NCBI RefSeq assembly: GCF_002925905.1
Contig: NZ_PRDB01000008.1
Location: forward strand, 124,001-188,000
Direction: 5' to 3'
Source of the DNA: Klebsiella michiganensis
GTDB taxonomy: Bacteria > Pseudomonadota > Gammaproteobacteria > Enterobacterales > Enterobacteriaceae
Length of the DNA: 64,000 bases
A program made the translations under genes and the position numbers. The notes below the pieces were generated by a model. That model saw nothing but the letters and a program-made list of their open reading frames with translations. It was not told the DNA's origin and ran no database searches. Position 1 is the first letter of the stretch, and every line of letters begins with the position of its first letter. Positions 28,686-38,800 of this stretch are shown here, piece by piece.

Positions 28686-28793
28686 CCGCATCGGGTCAGG
28701 CTTTATCTGATTATGTACTCTACACAACGACAATCTACCCTCACGGACGAACCACACTAATCAGTCAGGCCTCCGACCTTCGGAGATACCATT

Positions 28794-30155
28794 ATGTCTG
28801 GAAGAATTATCGCATTTTTTCGCGCTTCGCCGCCCAAAGCGGGCGGCGAGTTCGATGAGCGGCGCTTTCGCAGCATGCGCTGGCAAACCTTTATTACCAT
28901 GACCCTGGCGTACGTCACGTTCTACGTTTGCCGGCTGTCGTTCACCGTCGCCAAAAGCGCGCTGGTTGAGCTCGGCATTACCCCGACGGAGCTGGGCATG
29001 ATCGGCTCAACGCTGTTTTTCAGCTACGCCATCGGCAAGCTGGTCAACGGCTTTATCGCCGATCATGCCAACGTGGTGCGCTATATGAGCCTTGGGCTGC
29101 TGCTGAGCGCCGGGATGAACCTGATGATGGGGATGACCAGCAACGCCATGCTGCTGGCTATCTTCTGGGGGATTAACGGCTGGGCGCAGTCGATGGGCGT
29201 CGGCCCGTGCGTGGTATCGCTGGCGCGCTGGTACGGCTGTAAAGAACGAGGCACCTTTTACGCCATCTGGTCGACGGCGCATAACATCGGCGAAGCGATG
29301 ACCTATATGGTGATCGCGGCGGTGATTGCCGGATTCGGCTGGCAGATGGGCTATCTGTCGACCGCCGCGCTCGGTGCCGCCGGGGTGGTGCTGATGCTGT
29401 TGTTTATGCGCGACTCGCCGCAAAGCTGCGGCTTCCCGTCAATCAACGTGATTCGCGACGAACCGCTGGAGGAGACGGAAGCCCGCGGCTCGGTGTTTAA
29501 AAACCAGCTGCTGGCGCTGCGCAACCCGGCCCTGTGGGCGCTGGCGCTGGCCTCGGCGTTTATGTATATCGACCGCTACGCGGTGAACTCATGGGGGATC
29601 TTCTTCCTGGAGCAGGATAAAGCCTACTCTACCCTCGAAGCGTCCGGGATTATCGGGGTCAACGCTATCGCGGGTATTGCCGGAACGATTATCGCCGGGA
29701 TGCTCTCCGACCGCTTCTTCCCGCGCAACCGCAGCGTGATGGCCGGTTTTATCAGCCTGCTCAACACCGCCGGCTTCGCGCTGATGCTCTGGTCGCCGCA
29801 CGGCTACTACACCGATATTCTGGCGATGATTATCTTCGGCGCCACCATCGGGGCGTTGACCTGCTTCCTTGGCGGACTGATCGCCGTCGATATTTCGTCC
29901 CGTAAAGCCGCGGGCGCCGCGCTCGGCACCATCGGTATTGCCAGCTACGCGGGGGCGGGACTCGGCGAGTTTCTGACCGGCATCATCATCGATAAAACAT
30001 CGATAATCGAAAATGGCAAAACGCTGTATGACTTCAGTACGCTATCGCTGTTTTGGGTAGGCACCGGCCTGATGTCCGCGCTATTCTGTTTTACCACCGC
30101 TGCGATTGTTGCCAGGCGACACGCGATAGAGCGTCAGACCTCATTCTCGTCATAA
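28794..30155 (+). CDS. MFS organophosphate:phosphate antiporter (UhpT/GlpT family)
   Basis: 453-aa inner-membrane MFS protein with 12 predicted helices. It has the family start (RWQTFITMTLAYVTFYVCRL), the loop FYAIWSTAHNIGEA and the conserved GINGWAQSMGVGPCV. Closest in style to UhpT/UhpC/PgtP carriers, which exchange phosphate for a sugar or glycerol phosphate. Placed between an IMPase and a phytase, it probably imports an inositol phosphate released in the periplasm. CGGAGA ribosome site 7 nt before ATG. Confidence 0.86.
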   Translation: MSGRIIAFFRASPPKAGGEFDERRFRSMRWQTFITMTLAYVTFYVCRLSFTVAKSALVELGITPTELGMIGSTLFFSYAIGKLVNGFIADHANVVRYMSLGLLLSAGMNLMMGMTSNAMLLAIFWGINGWAQSMGVGPCVVSLARWYGCKERGTFYAIWSTAHNIGEAMTYMVIAAVIAGFGWQMGYLSTAALGAAGVVLMLLFMRDSPQSCGFPSINVIRDEPLEETEARGSVFKNQLLALRNPALWALALASAFMYIDRYAVNSWGIFFLEQDKAYSTLEASGIIGVNAIAGIAGTIIAGMLSDRFFPRNRSVMAGFISLLNTAGFALMLWSPHGYYTDILAMIIFGATIGALTCFLGGLIAVDISSRKAAGAALGTIGIASYAGAGLGEFLTGIIIDKTSIIENGKTLYDFSTLSLFWVGTGLMSALFCFTTAAIVARRHAIERQTSFSS

Positions 30156-30180
30156 CCTTTTAACTTATAAGGAATATTTT

Positions 30181-31449
30181 ATGATGCCTGTACGACATCA
30201 GGTTTTGCTACGCCTGCTGCTCGCCTGCGCCCTGCCGCTGCTGGCCGCGCCGGGCCACGCCGCCGCGCAGTTTACGCTGGAAAAAGTGGTTGAGCTCAGC
30301 CGCCACGGCATTCGTCCGCCGACGGAGGGCAACCGGGAGGCCATCGAAGCCGCGACCCAGCGTCCGTGGACGCAGTGGACCACCCACGACGGCGAGCTGA
30401 CCGGCCACGGCTACGCCGCCGTCGTCAATAAAGGTCGCGATGAAGGCGCACGCTATCGTCAGCTCGGACTGCTGGCGGTGGGCTGTCCGGCGAGCGGAGA
30501 AATTTACGTGCGCGCCAGCCCCCTGCAGCGCACGCGGGCCACCGCCCAGGCGCTGGTGGACGGCGCCTTTCCCGGCTGCGGCGTGATGATTCATCACGTC
30601 AGCGGCGACGCCGACCCGCTGTTTCAGACCGATAAATTTGCCGCCACGCAAACCGACCCCGCCCGCCAGCTGGCGGAAGTGAAGAAGACGGCCGGCGATC
30701 TGGCGCAGCGTCGGCAGGCGCTGGCTCCGGTGATTCAGCTGCTGAAAAACGCCGTCTGCGCGCCCGATAAGCCCTGCCCGGTATTTGACCTGCCGTGGCA
30801 GGTGGAGCAGAGCAAAAGCGGCAAAACGTCGATTAGCGGGCTGAGCGTGATGGCCAATATGGTTGAGACGCTGCGTCTGGGCTGGAGCGAGAACCTGCCT
30901 CTCAGCCAGCTGGCGTGGGGCAATATTACCCGCGCCAGCCAGGTCACCGCCCTGCTGCCGCTGCTGACGGAGAACTACGATCTGAGCAACGATGTGTTTT
31001 ATACCGCGCAAAAACGCGGCTCGATTCTGCTCAACGCCATGCTCGAAGGGGTAAAAGAGGGCGCCGCGCCGAACGTGCGCTGGCTGCTGCTGGTGGCGCA
31101 CGATACCAATATCGCCATGGTGCGTACATTAATGGACTTTAGCTGGCAGCTGCCGGGGTACAGCCGCGGCAATATCCCGCCGGGCAGCAGCCTGGTACTG
31201 GAACGCTGGCGCGACACCCATAGCGGAAAACGCTACCTGCGCGTTTACTTCCAGGCGCAAAGTCTGGACGATTTACGCCGCCTGCAAACGCCGGATAGCC
31301 AGCATCCGCTGCTGCGCCAGGAGTGGCATCAGGCGGGCTGCCGGACCACCGCCGTCGGGACGCTGTGCCCGTACCAGGCGGCGCTGACGGCGCTTGGCCG
31401 TAATATCGACCCGCAGTCCGCTCCGGCGGTAGAGATGGTGCTGCCATAA
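30181..31449 (+). CDS. periplasmic phytase (histidine acid phosphatase)
   Basis: 422-aa branch-2 histidine acid phosphatase that hydrolyses phytate stepwise. The signal peptide (residues 1-27, cleaved after GHA) exports it to the periplasm. The catalytic motif RHGIRPP starts at Arg41, and the proton donor is the HD of AHDTN (His307, Asp308). RHGIRPP rather than RHGVRAP and the overall sequence resemble Klebsiella PhyK/Raoultella phytases more than E. coli AppA. Cysteines are spaced for disulfides. Last gene of the operon, followed by a terminator. Confidence 0.9.
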   Translation: MMPVRHQVLLRLLLACALPLLAAPGHAAAQFTLEKVVELSRHGIRPPTEGNREAIEAATQRPWTQWTTHDGELTGHGYAAVVNKGRDEGARYRQLGLLAVGCPASGEIYVRASPLQRTRATAQALVDGAFPGCGVMIHHVSGDADPLFQTDKFAATQTDPARQLAEVKKTAGDLAQRRQALAPVIQLLKNAVCAPDKPCPVFDLPWQVEQSKSGKTSISGLSVMANMVETLRLGWSENLPLSQLAWGNITRASQVTALLPLLTENYDLSNDVFYTAQKRGSILLNAMLEGVKEGAAPNVRWLLLVAHDTNIAMVRTLMDFSWQLPGYSRGNIPPGSSLVLERWRDTHSGKRYLRVYFQAQSLDDLRRLQTPDSQHPLLRQEWHQAGCRTTAVGTLCPYQAALTALGRNIDPQSAPAVEMVLP

Positions 31450-31455
31450 GTTGAA

Positions 31456-31486
31456 GGCGAAGCGAGGGAGGTCGCTTCGCCTTTTT
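31456..31486 (+). terminator. intrinsic terminator after the phytase gene
   Basis: GGCGAAGCGA (31456-31465) pairs perfectly with TCGCTTCGCC (31472-31481), 6-nt loop, then five Ts. It faces the end of mtnA. Confidence 0.9.
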
Positions 31487-31495
31487 CGCTCAGGT

Positions 31496-32524
31496 TCAGG
31501 CCTTTTCTGGCGCAAACGCCCCGGCGGCGACCTGCTCCGGGGTCACCACGCCGCTGTCCAGCACCCAGCCGCTCACTAACGCCGCGGGCGTGACGTCGAA
31601 CGCCGGATTGTAAACCGCAGCCTCTTTTGGCGCCCACTGCACCGCGCCAAAGCTGCCGGCGACGCCGGTGACTTCGGCAGCCGCCCGCTGCTCAATCGGG
31701 ATTGCCGCGCCGTTCGGGCAATGGCGGTCCAGGGTAGTCTGCGGCGCGGCCACGTAAAAGGGAATCTGATGATACTTCGCCAGCACCGCCAGCGAATAGG
31801 AGCCGATTTTATTCGCCACGTCGCCGTTGGCGGCAATACGGTCAGCGCCCACCCAAACCGCGTCGACCTGGCCCTGCGCCATCAGGCTGGCGGCCATCGA
31901 ATCGGTAATCAGCCGATACGGCACGCCCAGTTCACCCAGCTCCCAGGCGGTCAAACGTCCGCCCTGTAACAGCGGGCGCGTTTCATCCACCCAGACGTTC
32001 GCCACCTTTCCCTGCTGATGCGCCAGCGCAATCACCCCCAGCGCGGTGCCGACGCCCGCCGTCGCCAGGCCGCCGGTATTGCAGTGGGTCAACAGGCGGC
32101 TGCCCGGCGTCACCAGCGCGCTGCCCGCCTCGGCGATGCTGGCGCAAAGCTGTTTATCCTCTGCGATCAGGCGCAGCGCTTCCGCTTCCAGCGCCTGCGG
32201 AAAGCGCTCCTCCGCCAGCGCCAGCTTCATGCGATCCAGATTATTCATCAGGTTTACCGCCGTCGGACGCGCGGCGCGCAGCGTTTCCAGCGCCTCAGAT
32301 AGCGCCTCGCGGGTCAGGCCGCGCTGCGCCAGCAGCGCCAGCAGCAGGCTGGCCGACAGGCCAATCAGCGGCGCGCCGCGTACCCGCAGGGCGTGAATAT
32401 GGTCCACCAGCAGCGCCACGTTATCCGCCGCCAGCCAGCGTTTTTCCTGCGGTAAAGCCTGCTGGTCAAGAATAAAGAGCTGATTTTCGCTTACCCGCAG
32501 GCTGGTGGTCTGTAGTGTCTGCAT
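31496..32524 (-). CDS. mtnA: methylthioribose-1-phosphate isomerase
   Basis: 342-aa eIF2B-alpha-like isomerase that converts 5-methylthioribose-1-phosphate to methylthioribulose-1-phosphate, the substrate of MtnB. The catalytic Cys is in [14 protein letters not shown] and the catalytic Asp in [20 protein letters not shown] near the N-terminus binds phosphate. Full length. Divergent from mtnK over a 102-bp region with MetJ boxes. Confidence 0.96.
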   Translation of the reverse strand: MQTLQTTSLRVSENQLFILDQQALPQEKRWLAADNVALLVDHIHALRVRGAPLIGLSASLLLALLAQRGLTREALSEALETLRAARPTAVNLMNNLDRMKLALAEERFPQALEAEALRLIAEDKQLCASIAEAGSALVTPGSRLLTHCNTGGLATAGVGTALGVIALAHQQGKVANVWVDETRPLLQGGRLTAWELGELGVPYRLITDSMAASLMAQGQVDAVWVGADRIAANGDVANKIGSYSLAVLAKYHQIPFYVAAPQTTLDRHCPNGAAIPIEQRAAAEVTGVAGSFGAVQWAPKEAAVYNPAFDVTPAALVSGWVLDSGVVTPEQVAAGAFAPEKA

Positions 32525-32576
32525 TTAGTTAAATCCCTGTTGCGTTGTTGTATCACATTGTGTCAGGATGAAATCC

Positions 32577-32600
32577 AGAAGTATAGACGTCTGAACGGCT
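32577..32600. promoter_or_regulatory. MetJ operator between mtnA and mtnK
   Basis: AGAAGTAT, AGACGTCT and GAACGGCT are three consecutive 8-mers in register; the middle one (32585-32592) is the exact consensus. Lies in the divergent mtnA/mtnK promoter region, so it should repress both when S-adenosylmethionine is high. Confidence 0.85.
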
Positions 32601-32626
32601 TAATCAGAATTTTGAGGATCGAGGCA

Positions 32627-33826
32627 ATGTCGCAATACCATACTTTCACGGCCAGCGATGCGGTGGCTTACGCCCAACAATTTGGCGGTATCGACAATCC
32701 GTCAGAACTGGTGTCCGCGCAGGAAGTGGGCGACGGCAACCTCAACCTGGTGTTTAAAATTTTCGATATCAGGGGCGTGAGCCGGATTATCGTTAAGCAG
32801 GCGCTGCCCTACGTGCGCTGCGTGGGAGAATCCTGGCCGCTGACCCTTGACCGCGCGCGCCTTGAAGCACAAACCCTGGTGGCTCACTATCAGCACTGCC
32901 CGCAGCACACGGTACGGATTGTGCATTTCGATCCCGAGCTGGCGGTGATGGTGATGGAAGATCTCTCCGATCACCGCATCTGGCGCGGGGAGCTGATCAA
33001 CAACGTTTACTACCCCCAGGCCGCCAGCCAGCTGGGGGAATACCTGGCCCAGACGCTGTTCCACACCAGCGACTTTTATCTGCCTCCTCACGAGAAAAAG
33101 GCCCAGGTGGCGCAATTTATTAATCCCGAGATGTGCGAAATCACCGAGGATCTGTTCTTTAACGACCCGTATCAGGTTCACGAGCGCAACAGCTATCCAG
33201 CCGCGCTGGAAGCCGATGTCGCCGCCCTGCGCGACGATGCCCAGCTGAAGCTGGCGGTGGCCGCGCTCAAGCATCGCTTCTTCTCCCATGCCGAAGCGCT
33301 GCTGCACGGCGATATCCACAGCGGCTCGATTTTCGTCGCCGAAGGCAGCTTTAAGGCCATCGACGCCGAGTTCGGCTTTTTCGGCCCGATTGGCTTCGAT
33401 ATCGGCACCGCCATCGGCAACCTGCTGCTCAACTACTGCGGTCTGCCGGGGCATCTGGGCATTCGCGATGCCGCCGCCGCTCGCGAACAGCGCCTCAGCG
33501 ATATCCAGCAGTTCTGGACCACCTTTGCCGAGCGTTTTCAGGCGCTGGCGGCGGAGAGATCCCGCGACGCCGCGCTGGCCTGGCCCGGCTATGCCTCCGC
33601 GTTCCTGAAGAAAGTGTGGGCCGACGCGGTGGGCTTCTGCGGCACCGAACTGATTCGCCGCAGCGTCGGGCTGTCGCACGTGGCGGATATCGATACTATC
33701 CAGGACGACGCCATGCGCCATGAATGCCTGCGCCACGCCATCACGCTGGGTAAAGCGCTGATTGTGATTGCCGGGCGTATCGACAGCGTGGATGAGCTGA
33801 TTGCGCGAATTCGCCAGTACGGTTGA
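32627..33826 (+). CDS. mtnK: 5-methylthioribose kinase
   Basis: 399-aa protein-kinase-fold sugar kinase that phosphorylates 5-methylthioribose at C1 to start salvage. The catalytic loop [12 protein letters not shown] and the metal-binding [10 protein letters not shown] are clear. Start [13 protein letters not shown] matches Klebsiella MtnK from memory, with GAGG before ATG 32627; frames extending further upstream are not supported. Divergent from mtnA. REP sequences and an IS110 element follow. Confidence 0.96.
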   Translation: MSQYHTFTASDAVAYAQQFGGIDNPSELVSAQEVGDGNLNLVFKIFDIRGVSRIIVKQALPYVRCVGESWPLTLDRARLEAQTLVAHYQHCPQHTVRIVHFDPELAVMVMEDLSDHRIWRGELINNVYYPQAASQLGEYLAQTLFHTSDFYLPPHEKKAQVAQFINPEMCEITEDLFFNDPYQVHERNSYPAALEADVAALRDDAQLKLAVAALKHRFFSHAEALLHGDIHSGSIFVAEGSFKAIDAEFGFFGPIGFDIGTAIGNLLLNYCGLPGHLGIRDAAAAREQRLSDIQQFWTTFAERFQALAAERSRDAALAWPGYASAFLKKVWADAVGFCGTELIRRSVGLSHVADIDTIQDDAMRHECLRHAITLGKALIVIAGRIDSVDELIARIRQYG

Positions 33827-33837
33827 ATCTCCGTCCA

Positions 33838-35155
<1,318 letters not shown>

Positions 35156-35270
35156 CAACGTTCCCTGAGAAAAAACGACAGCACCAGAGAGTGCTGTCGT
35201 TGGTGTGCCTGTCATCCGGGAGCCGGAGAAAGTATCGGCAACTAAAAATGGTTGCAGGCGTTCACAGTAT

Positions 35271-35350
35271 CTACGGGTTCGCCACCATCTGCGATCCGGT
35301 AGCCCGGGTAAGGCGTTTACGCCGCAACCCGGGAAGGCAACAACCCACAA
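35271..35350. repeat. right half of the REP cluster split by the IS110 element
   Basis: Begins CTACGGGTTCGCCACC and continues GGTAGCCCGGGTAAGG, then TTTACGCCGCAACCCGGG. Continuous with the unit broken at 33980. Confidence 0.75.
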
Positions 35351-35354
35351 TCCC

Positions 35355-36596
35355 CTACCCCAGATACTCAATCACCGACAGCCCGCCGTTATAGTCGGTG
35401 CTGTAAATAATTCCCTGCGCGTCGACGAACACGTCGCAGGACTGGATCACCCGCGGGCGACCGGGGCGGGTATCCATCATTTTCGCCGGCGCGGCGGGCA
35501 CCAGCGCCCCAGTTTCCACCGGCCGATAAGGGTTGGAAATATCGTAAGCGCGAACGCCCGCGTTCTGATAAGTGGCGAAAATCAGCGTTGAGCTGACAAA
35601 GCTGCCGGGACGATTCTCATGCAGGTTATGCGGGCCAAAGTGCGCCCCTTTCGCCACGTAGTCAGCTTCGTCCGGCTGCGGGAAAGTGGCGATACTCACC
35701 GGATTCGTCGGGTCGCGAATGTCGAACAGCCAGATCAGCTTCTCGCCATCCTGCTGGTTATCCAGCACCGCCTCATCAAGCACCACCAGCAGATCCCGAT
35801 CCGGGAGCGGCAGCGCGGTGTGGGTGCCGCCGCCAAACGGCGGGCTCCAGTTACGGTGGCTAATCAGCTTTGGCTGGGTGCGGTCCTGCACATCGAGCAG
35901 GGTCAGGCCGCCGTCGCGCCAGCTGCCGTAGGCGGTGTCGCCGGCGATAATCGCATGATGAAGGGCATAGCGCTTGCCTTCCGGCCACTGCGCGGTTTCC
36001 CCCGCCGCCTGGTTCATCCCCGGCAGCCACCAGCGCCCGGCGACCTCCGGCTTGCGCGGGTCGGCCAGGTCGATAGTCAGGAAAATGTAGTCGCTAAAGC
36101 CGTCAATCAGCGCGGAAACGTAGGCCCAGCGTCCGCCGACGTACCAGATTCGGTGGATACCGATGCCGTTAAGCGACAGAAAGGCGATCTCTCGCGGTTT
36201 ATCCGGAGTGGAAATATCAAAAATCCGCAGCCCGGCGCTCCAGCCCCTATCCCGTACGTCGCTGACCGTCTCGCCCACCGAACGGGTGTAGTACACCTTC
36301 TCGTCGGCGAAGCGGGCATCGGCGAACAGATCCCGGGCGTTGATCACCAGCAGCAGATCATCGTGCGCCTGTAAATGGACGTTCCAGGTACCGGGCGGCG
36401 CGGCGATGTAGTTGACCGTTTGCGGATGTTTAGGGTCGCGCACGTCCACCACGGAAAAGCCCTGCGAGACCATATGGCCGATATAGGCAAAACCACGATG
36501 GACCATCAGCTGAACGCCGTCCGGGCGTCCCCCCTGATCGCTATGCCCGATCAGCCGCATATTGCGGCTGTATTCTGGTGTTGGCAAAACACTCAT
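35355..36596 (-). CDS. LVIVD-repeat beta-propeller-like protein
   Basis: 413-aa protein with repeated LVIVD-type blades, each with a D-x-R/S-x-P-x-x-P turn: VVDVRDPKHPQTV, IFDISTPDKPREI, TIDLADPRKPEVA, LLDVQDRTQPKLI, LFDIRDPTNPVSI, AYDISNPYRPVET. No signal peptide or membrane segment is evident. ATG 36596 overlaps the binding-protein stop by 4 bp (ATGA), so it is the fourth gene of the sugar ABC operon. Function unknown. A hydrolase or lactonase acting on the imported compound is one possibility, because such propellers can be enzymes. Confidence 0.75.
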   Translation of the reverse strand: MSVLPTPEYSRNMRLIGHSDQGGRPDGVQLMVHRGFAYIGHMVSQGFSVVDVRDPKHPQTVNYIAAPPGTWNVHLQAHDDLLLVINARDLFADARFADEKVYYTRSVGETVSDVRDRGWSAGLRIFDISTPDKPREIAFLSLNGIGIHRIWYVGGRWAYVSALIDGFSDYIFLTIDLADPRKPEVAGRWWLPGMNQAAGETAQWPEGKRYALHHAIIAGDTAYGSWRDGGLTLLDVQDRTQPKLISHRNWSPPFGGGTHTALPLPDRDLLVVLDEAVLDNQQDGEKLIWLFDIRDPTNPVSIATFPQPDEADYVAKGAHFGPHNLHENRPGSFVSSTLIFATYQNAGVRAYDISNPYRPVETGALVPAAPAKMMDTRPGRPRVIQSCDVFVDAQGIIYSTDYNGGLSVIEYLG

Positions 36597-37657
36597 TTGT
36601 TTTTCGCTTCCAGGGTAGCGAACCACGGGGCGATAAAGTCTTCGGTCTGGCCCCAGCCCGGGATAATTTTACCCAGCGAGGCGACGTTAACCGCCCCCGG
36701 CTGCGCCGCCAGCAGCGCCTGCGGGATCGCCGCCGCCTTAAAGTCGTAGGTCGCAGGCGTCGGTTCCCCGGCAATCTTATTGGCGATCAGGCGCACGTTG
36801 GTGGCGCCGATAAGCTTCGGATCCACCGCTACGCTCACCTTCCACGGGCTGCCGGATTCGCGCATCAGCTGCAGATCCTGGTTGGAAATGTCGATGCTGT
36901 AGAGTTTGATCTCGGTGCGGCCGTTCTCTTTCAGCGCTTTATAGGCGCCCTGGCTGAAGGCGTCCCAGGTTCCCCAGATGGCATCAATTTTACCTTTCGG
37001 GTATTTCGCCAGGATCGCGCCGACCTTGTTGGCGGTATCGCCCTGAACGTCGGAAGAGACCGCGCCGATGGATTCCAGCTCTTTGATGCCGGGGTTTTGT
37101 TTAAGCAGCGTCTGGTAGGCCGCCTGGCGGCGCTCCATCGGCGGGAAACCCGCGACCCACAGTTTGACGATATTGGCTTTGCCGTTGAAATCTTTCACCA
37201 GCTGGCCAAAGGAGAGCTCGGTCAGCGAAGCATCATCCTGCTGGGTGACGGTGACGCCCGGGATCTGGCCGTTTACCGCGGTATCGAAAACCGAGACTTT
37301 GATCCCGGCGTCCACCGCTTTTTTCACCAGCGCGGTGGCGTAGGGATCGCGCCCCTGAGAAAGGATAATGCCGTCGTATTTCTGGCTAATCGCCTGGTTA
37401 ACGAAGTCCTGGAATTTGGCGTCATCACCGTTGCTGAGGAAGGTACTGATTTTAAAGCCGAGCTTTTTCCCCTCCTGGATCGCTCCGGAGACAAACTGAG
37501 TGGTGTTATCGTCGGAGCCCAGGTTGCGGATCACCGCAATGCGAATCGGCCCGCTGTGTTCAGCAATGGCAGCCGGAAGCGGCGTCGGGGTTTCAGCAAA
37601 GGCCGCTGCAGCGTTGAACAACCCCAGCGCGATGAGTGAAAATGTTATCTTTTTCAT
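36593..37657 (-). CDS. sugar ABC transporter 2, periplasmic binding protein
   Basis: 354-aa RbsB-type binding protein. Signal peptide MKKITFSLIALGLFNAAAAF, cleaved near AFA-ETP. Mature part starts IRIAVIRNLGSDDNTTQFV. The ligand-binding stretches YDGIILSQGRDP and VSVFDTAVNG follow, and it ends with GQTEDFIAPWF. Lies after the ATPase and permease genes and before the LVIVD gene on the same strand. An ERIC element separates it from the permease. Substrate unknown; the operon's MetJ-like site hints at a methylthio sugar. Confidence 0.85.
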   Translation of the reverse strand: MKKITFSLIALGLFNAAAAFAETPTPLPAAIAEHSGPIRIAVIRNLGSDDNTTQFVSGAIQEGKKLGFKISTFLSNGDDAKFQDFVNQAISQKYDGIILSQGRDPYATALVKKAVDAGIKVSVFDTAVNGQIPGVTVTQQDDASLTELSFGQLVKDFNGKANIVKLWVAGFPPMERRQAAYQTLLKQNPGIKELESIGAVSSDVQGDTANKVGAILAKYPKGKIDAIWGTWDAFSQGAYKALKENGRTEIKLYSIDISNQDLQLMRESGSPWKVSVAVDPKLIGATNVRLIANKIAGEPTPATYDFKAAAIPQALLAAQPGAVNVASLGKIIPGWGQTEDFIAPWFATLEAKNK

Positions 37658-37673
37658 AGTGTTTCCTTTTTGT

Positions 37674-37796
37674 TACCCTAAATAATTCGAATTGCAGGAC
37701 GGCGGCAAGTAAACGAATCCCGATGAGCTTACATAAGTAAGTTATTCGGGTGAGTGAACGCAGCCAACACACCTGAAATTTGAAGAATGACGGGTA
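37674..37796. repeat. ERIC element inside the ABC operon
   Basis: 123 bp, TACCC to GGGTA, with the core GATGAGCTTACATAAGTAAG. It sits in the transcribed spacer between the permease and binding-protein genes, where its stem could affect relative expression. Confidence 0.9.
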
Positions 37797-37801
37797 AAAT
37801 T

Positions 37802-38800
37802 TTAGATGCGGCGCTGAAAATAAGTCAGTGCGAGCGCGCCAGCCAGCACCAGCCCTTTAATAATGTCCATCGCGTAATAGGGCACCGAGAGCATCACCAG
37901 GCCGTTGGAAAGCACGCCTAAAATGACCGCCCCCACCAGCGTACCGAGCGCGTTCGGCTTACCGGAACCGGCCAGCGAGAAGCCAATCCACGCCGCCGCC
38001 ACCGCATCCATCAGGTAGCCGCCGCCGGCGTTCACCTGCGATGAGCCGATGCGCGACGCCAGCAGAATGCCGCCGAGCCCCGCCAGCAGAGAGGCGATGA
38101 CGTACGCCGCCACTTTGTAACGGGTGATGCGCAGGCCGGAGAGGCGCGCCGCTTCCGGGTTGCCGCCGATGGCGTACATCCGCCGTCCGTGGGTGGTAAA
38201 AGAGAGCGCCAGCTGAGCGATAACGGTCACCACCAGCATAATGATCACTATCGTTGGCACCTGCCCCAGCGAACCGAACGCCCCCGGAATCGCGCCTTCC
38301 GCCATATCGCCGCTCGGCAGCACCATGTTTTCGGTGATCGACCCGCCGTAGCTGTAGGTCATCGCCACGCCCTGAATCACGAACAGGCTGGCAAGCGTCG
38401 CCAGCATGTCGGGAATACGCAGGATCACGATCAGAAACGCGTTGAACAGCCCCACTAAGGTACAGAGCGCGAGGGTGATAAGGATCGCCTCGGTGGTGCC
38501 GAAGCCGTGCCAGACAAACAGCGAAACCACCAGCGCATTGGCCAGCGAGGCGGTGGAGCCCACGGACAAATCGAAACCGCCGATGGTCAGGGATATCGAT
38601 ACGCCGATGGCGATCACCGTCACGATGGCGATGGAACGCAGGATGTTGATGATGTTAAACGGGTCGAGGAAGTTGTCCGACGCCAGGCCAAAAACGGCGA
38701 TCAGCAGGACGACGGTCAGCAACATGCCCCATTTGTAGAGAAAATCGAAAAATCGCTGACGGCCCGATACCGTCGCGTTAACTGCCAGGGCCTTACTCAC
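37802..38800 (-). CDS. sugar ABC transporter 2, permease
   Basis: 332-aa RbsC-type permease with about 9-10 hydrophobic segments. It has the signature LTIGGFDLSVGSTASLAN and the coupling loop YAIGGNPEAARLSGL. GTG 38800 overlaps the ATPase stop (GTGA) and has GGAGGAG just upstream. A start at 38908 would lie far inside the ATPase gene. Only one permease here, so a homodimer is expected. Confidence 0.88.
   Translation of the reverse strand: MSKALAVNATVSGRQRFFDFLYKWGMLLTVVLLIAVFGLASDNFLDPFNIINILRSIAIVTVIAIGVSISLTIGGFDLSVGSTASLANALVVSLFVWHGFGTTEAILITLALCTLVGLFNAFLIVILRIPDMLATLASLFVIQGVAMTYSYGGSITENMVLPSGDMAEGAIPGAFGSLGQVPTIVIIMLVVTVIAQLALSFTTHGRRMYAIGGNPEAARLSGLRITRYKVAAYVIASLLAGLGGILLASRIGSSQVNAGGGYLMDAVAAAWIGFSLAGSGKPNALGTLVGAVILGVLSNGLVMLSVPYYAMDIIKGLVLAGALALTYFQRRI

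Noticed and set aside
35156-35220. Hairpin ACGACAGCAC/GTGCTGTCGT after the IS110 transposase as a separate gene or att site
   Set aside because: It lies inside the inferred element boundaries and lacks a T-run. It is best seen as part of the right end.
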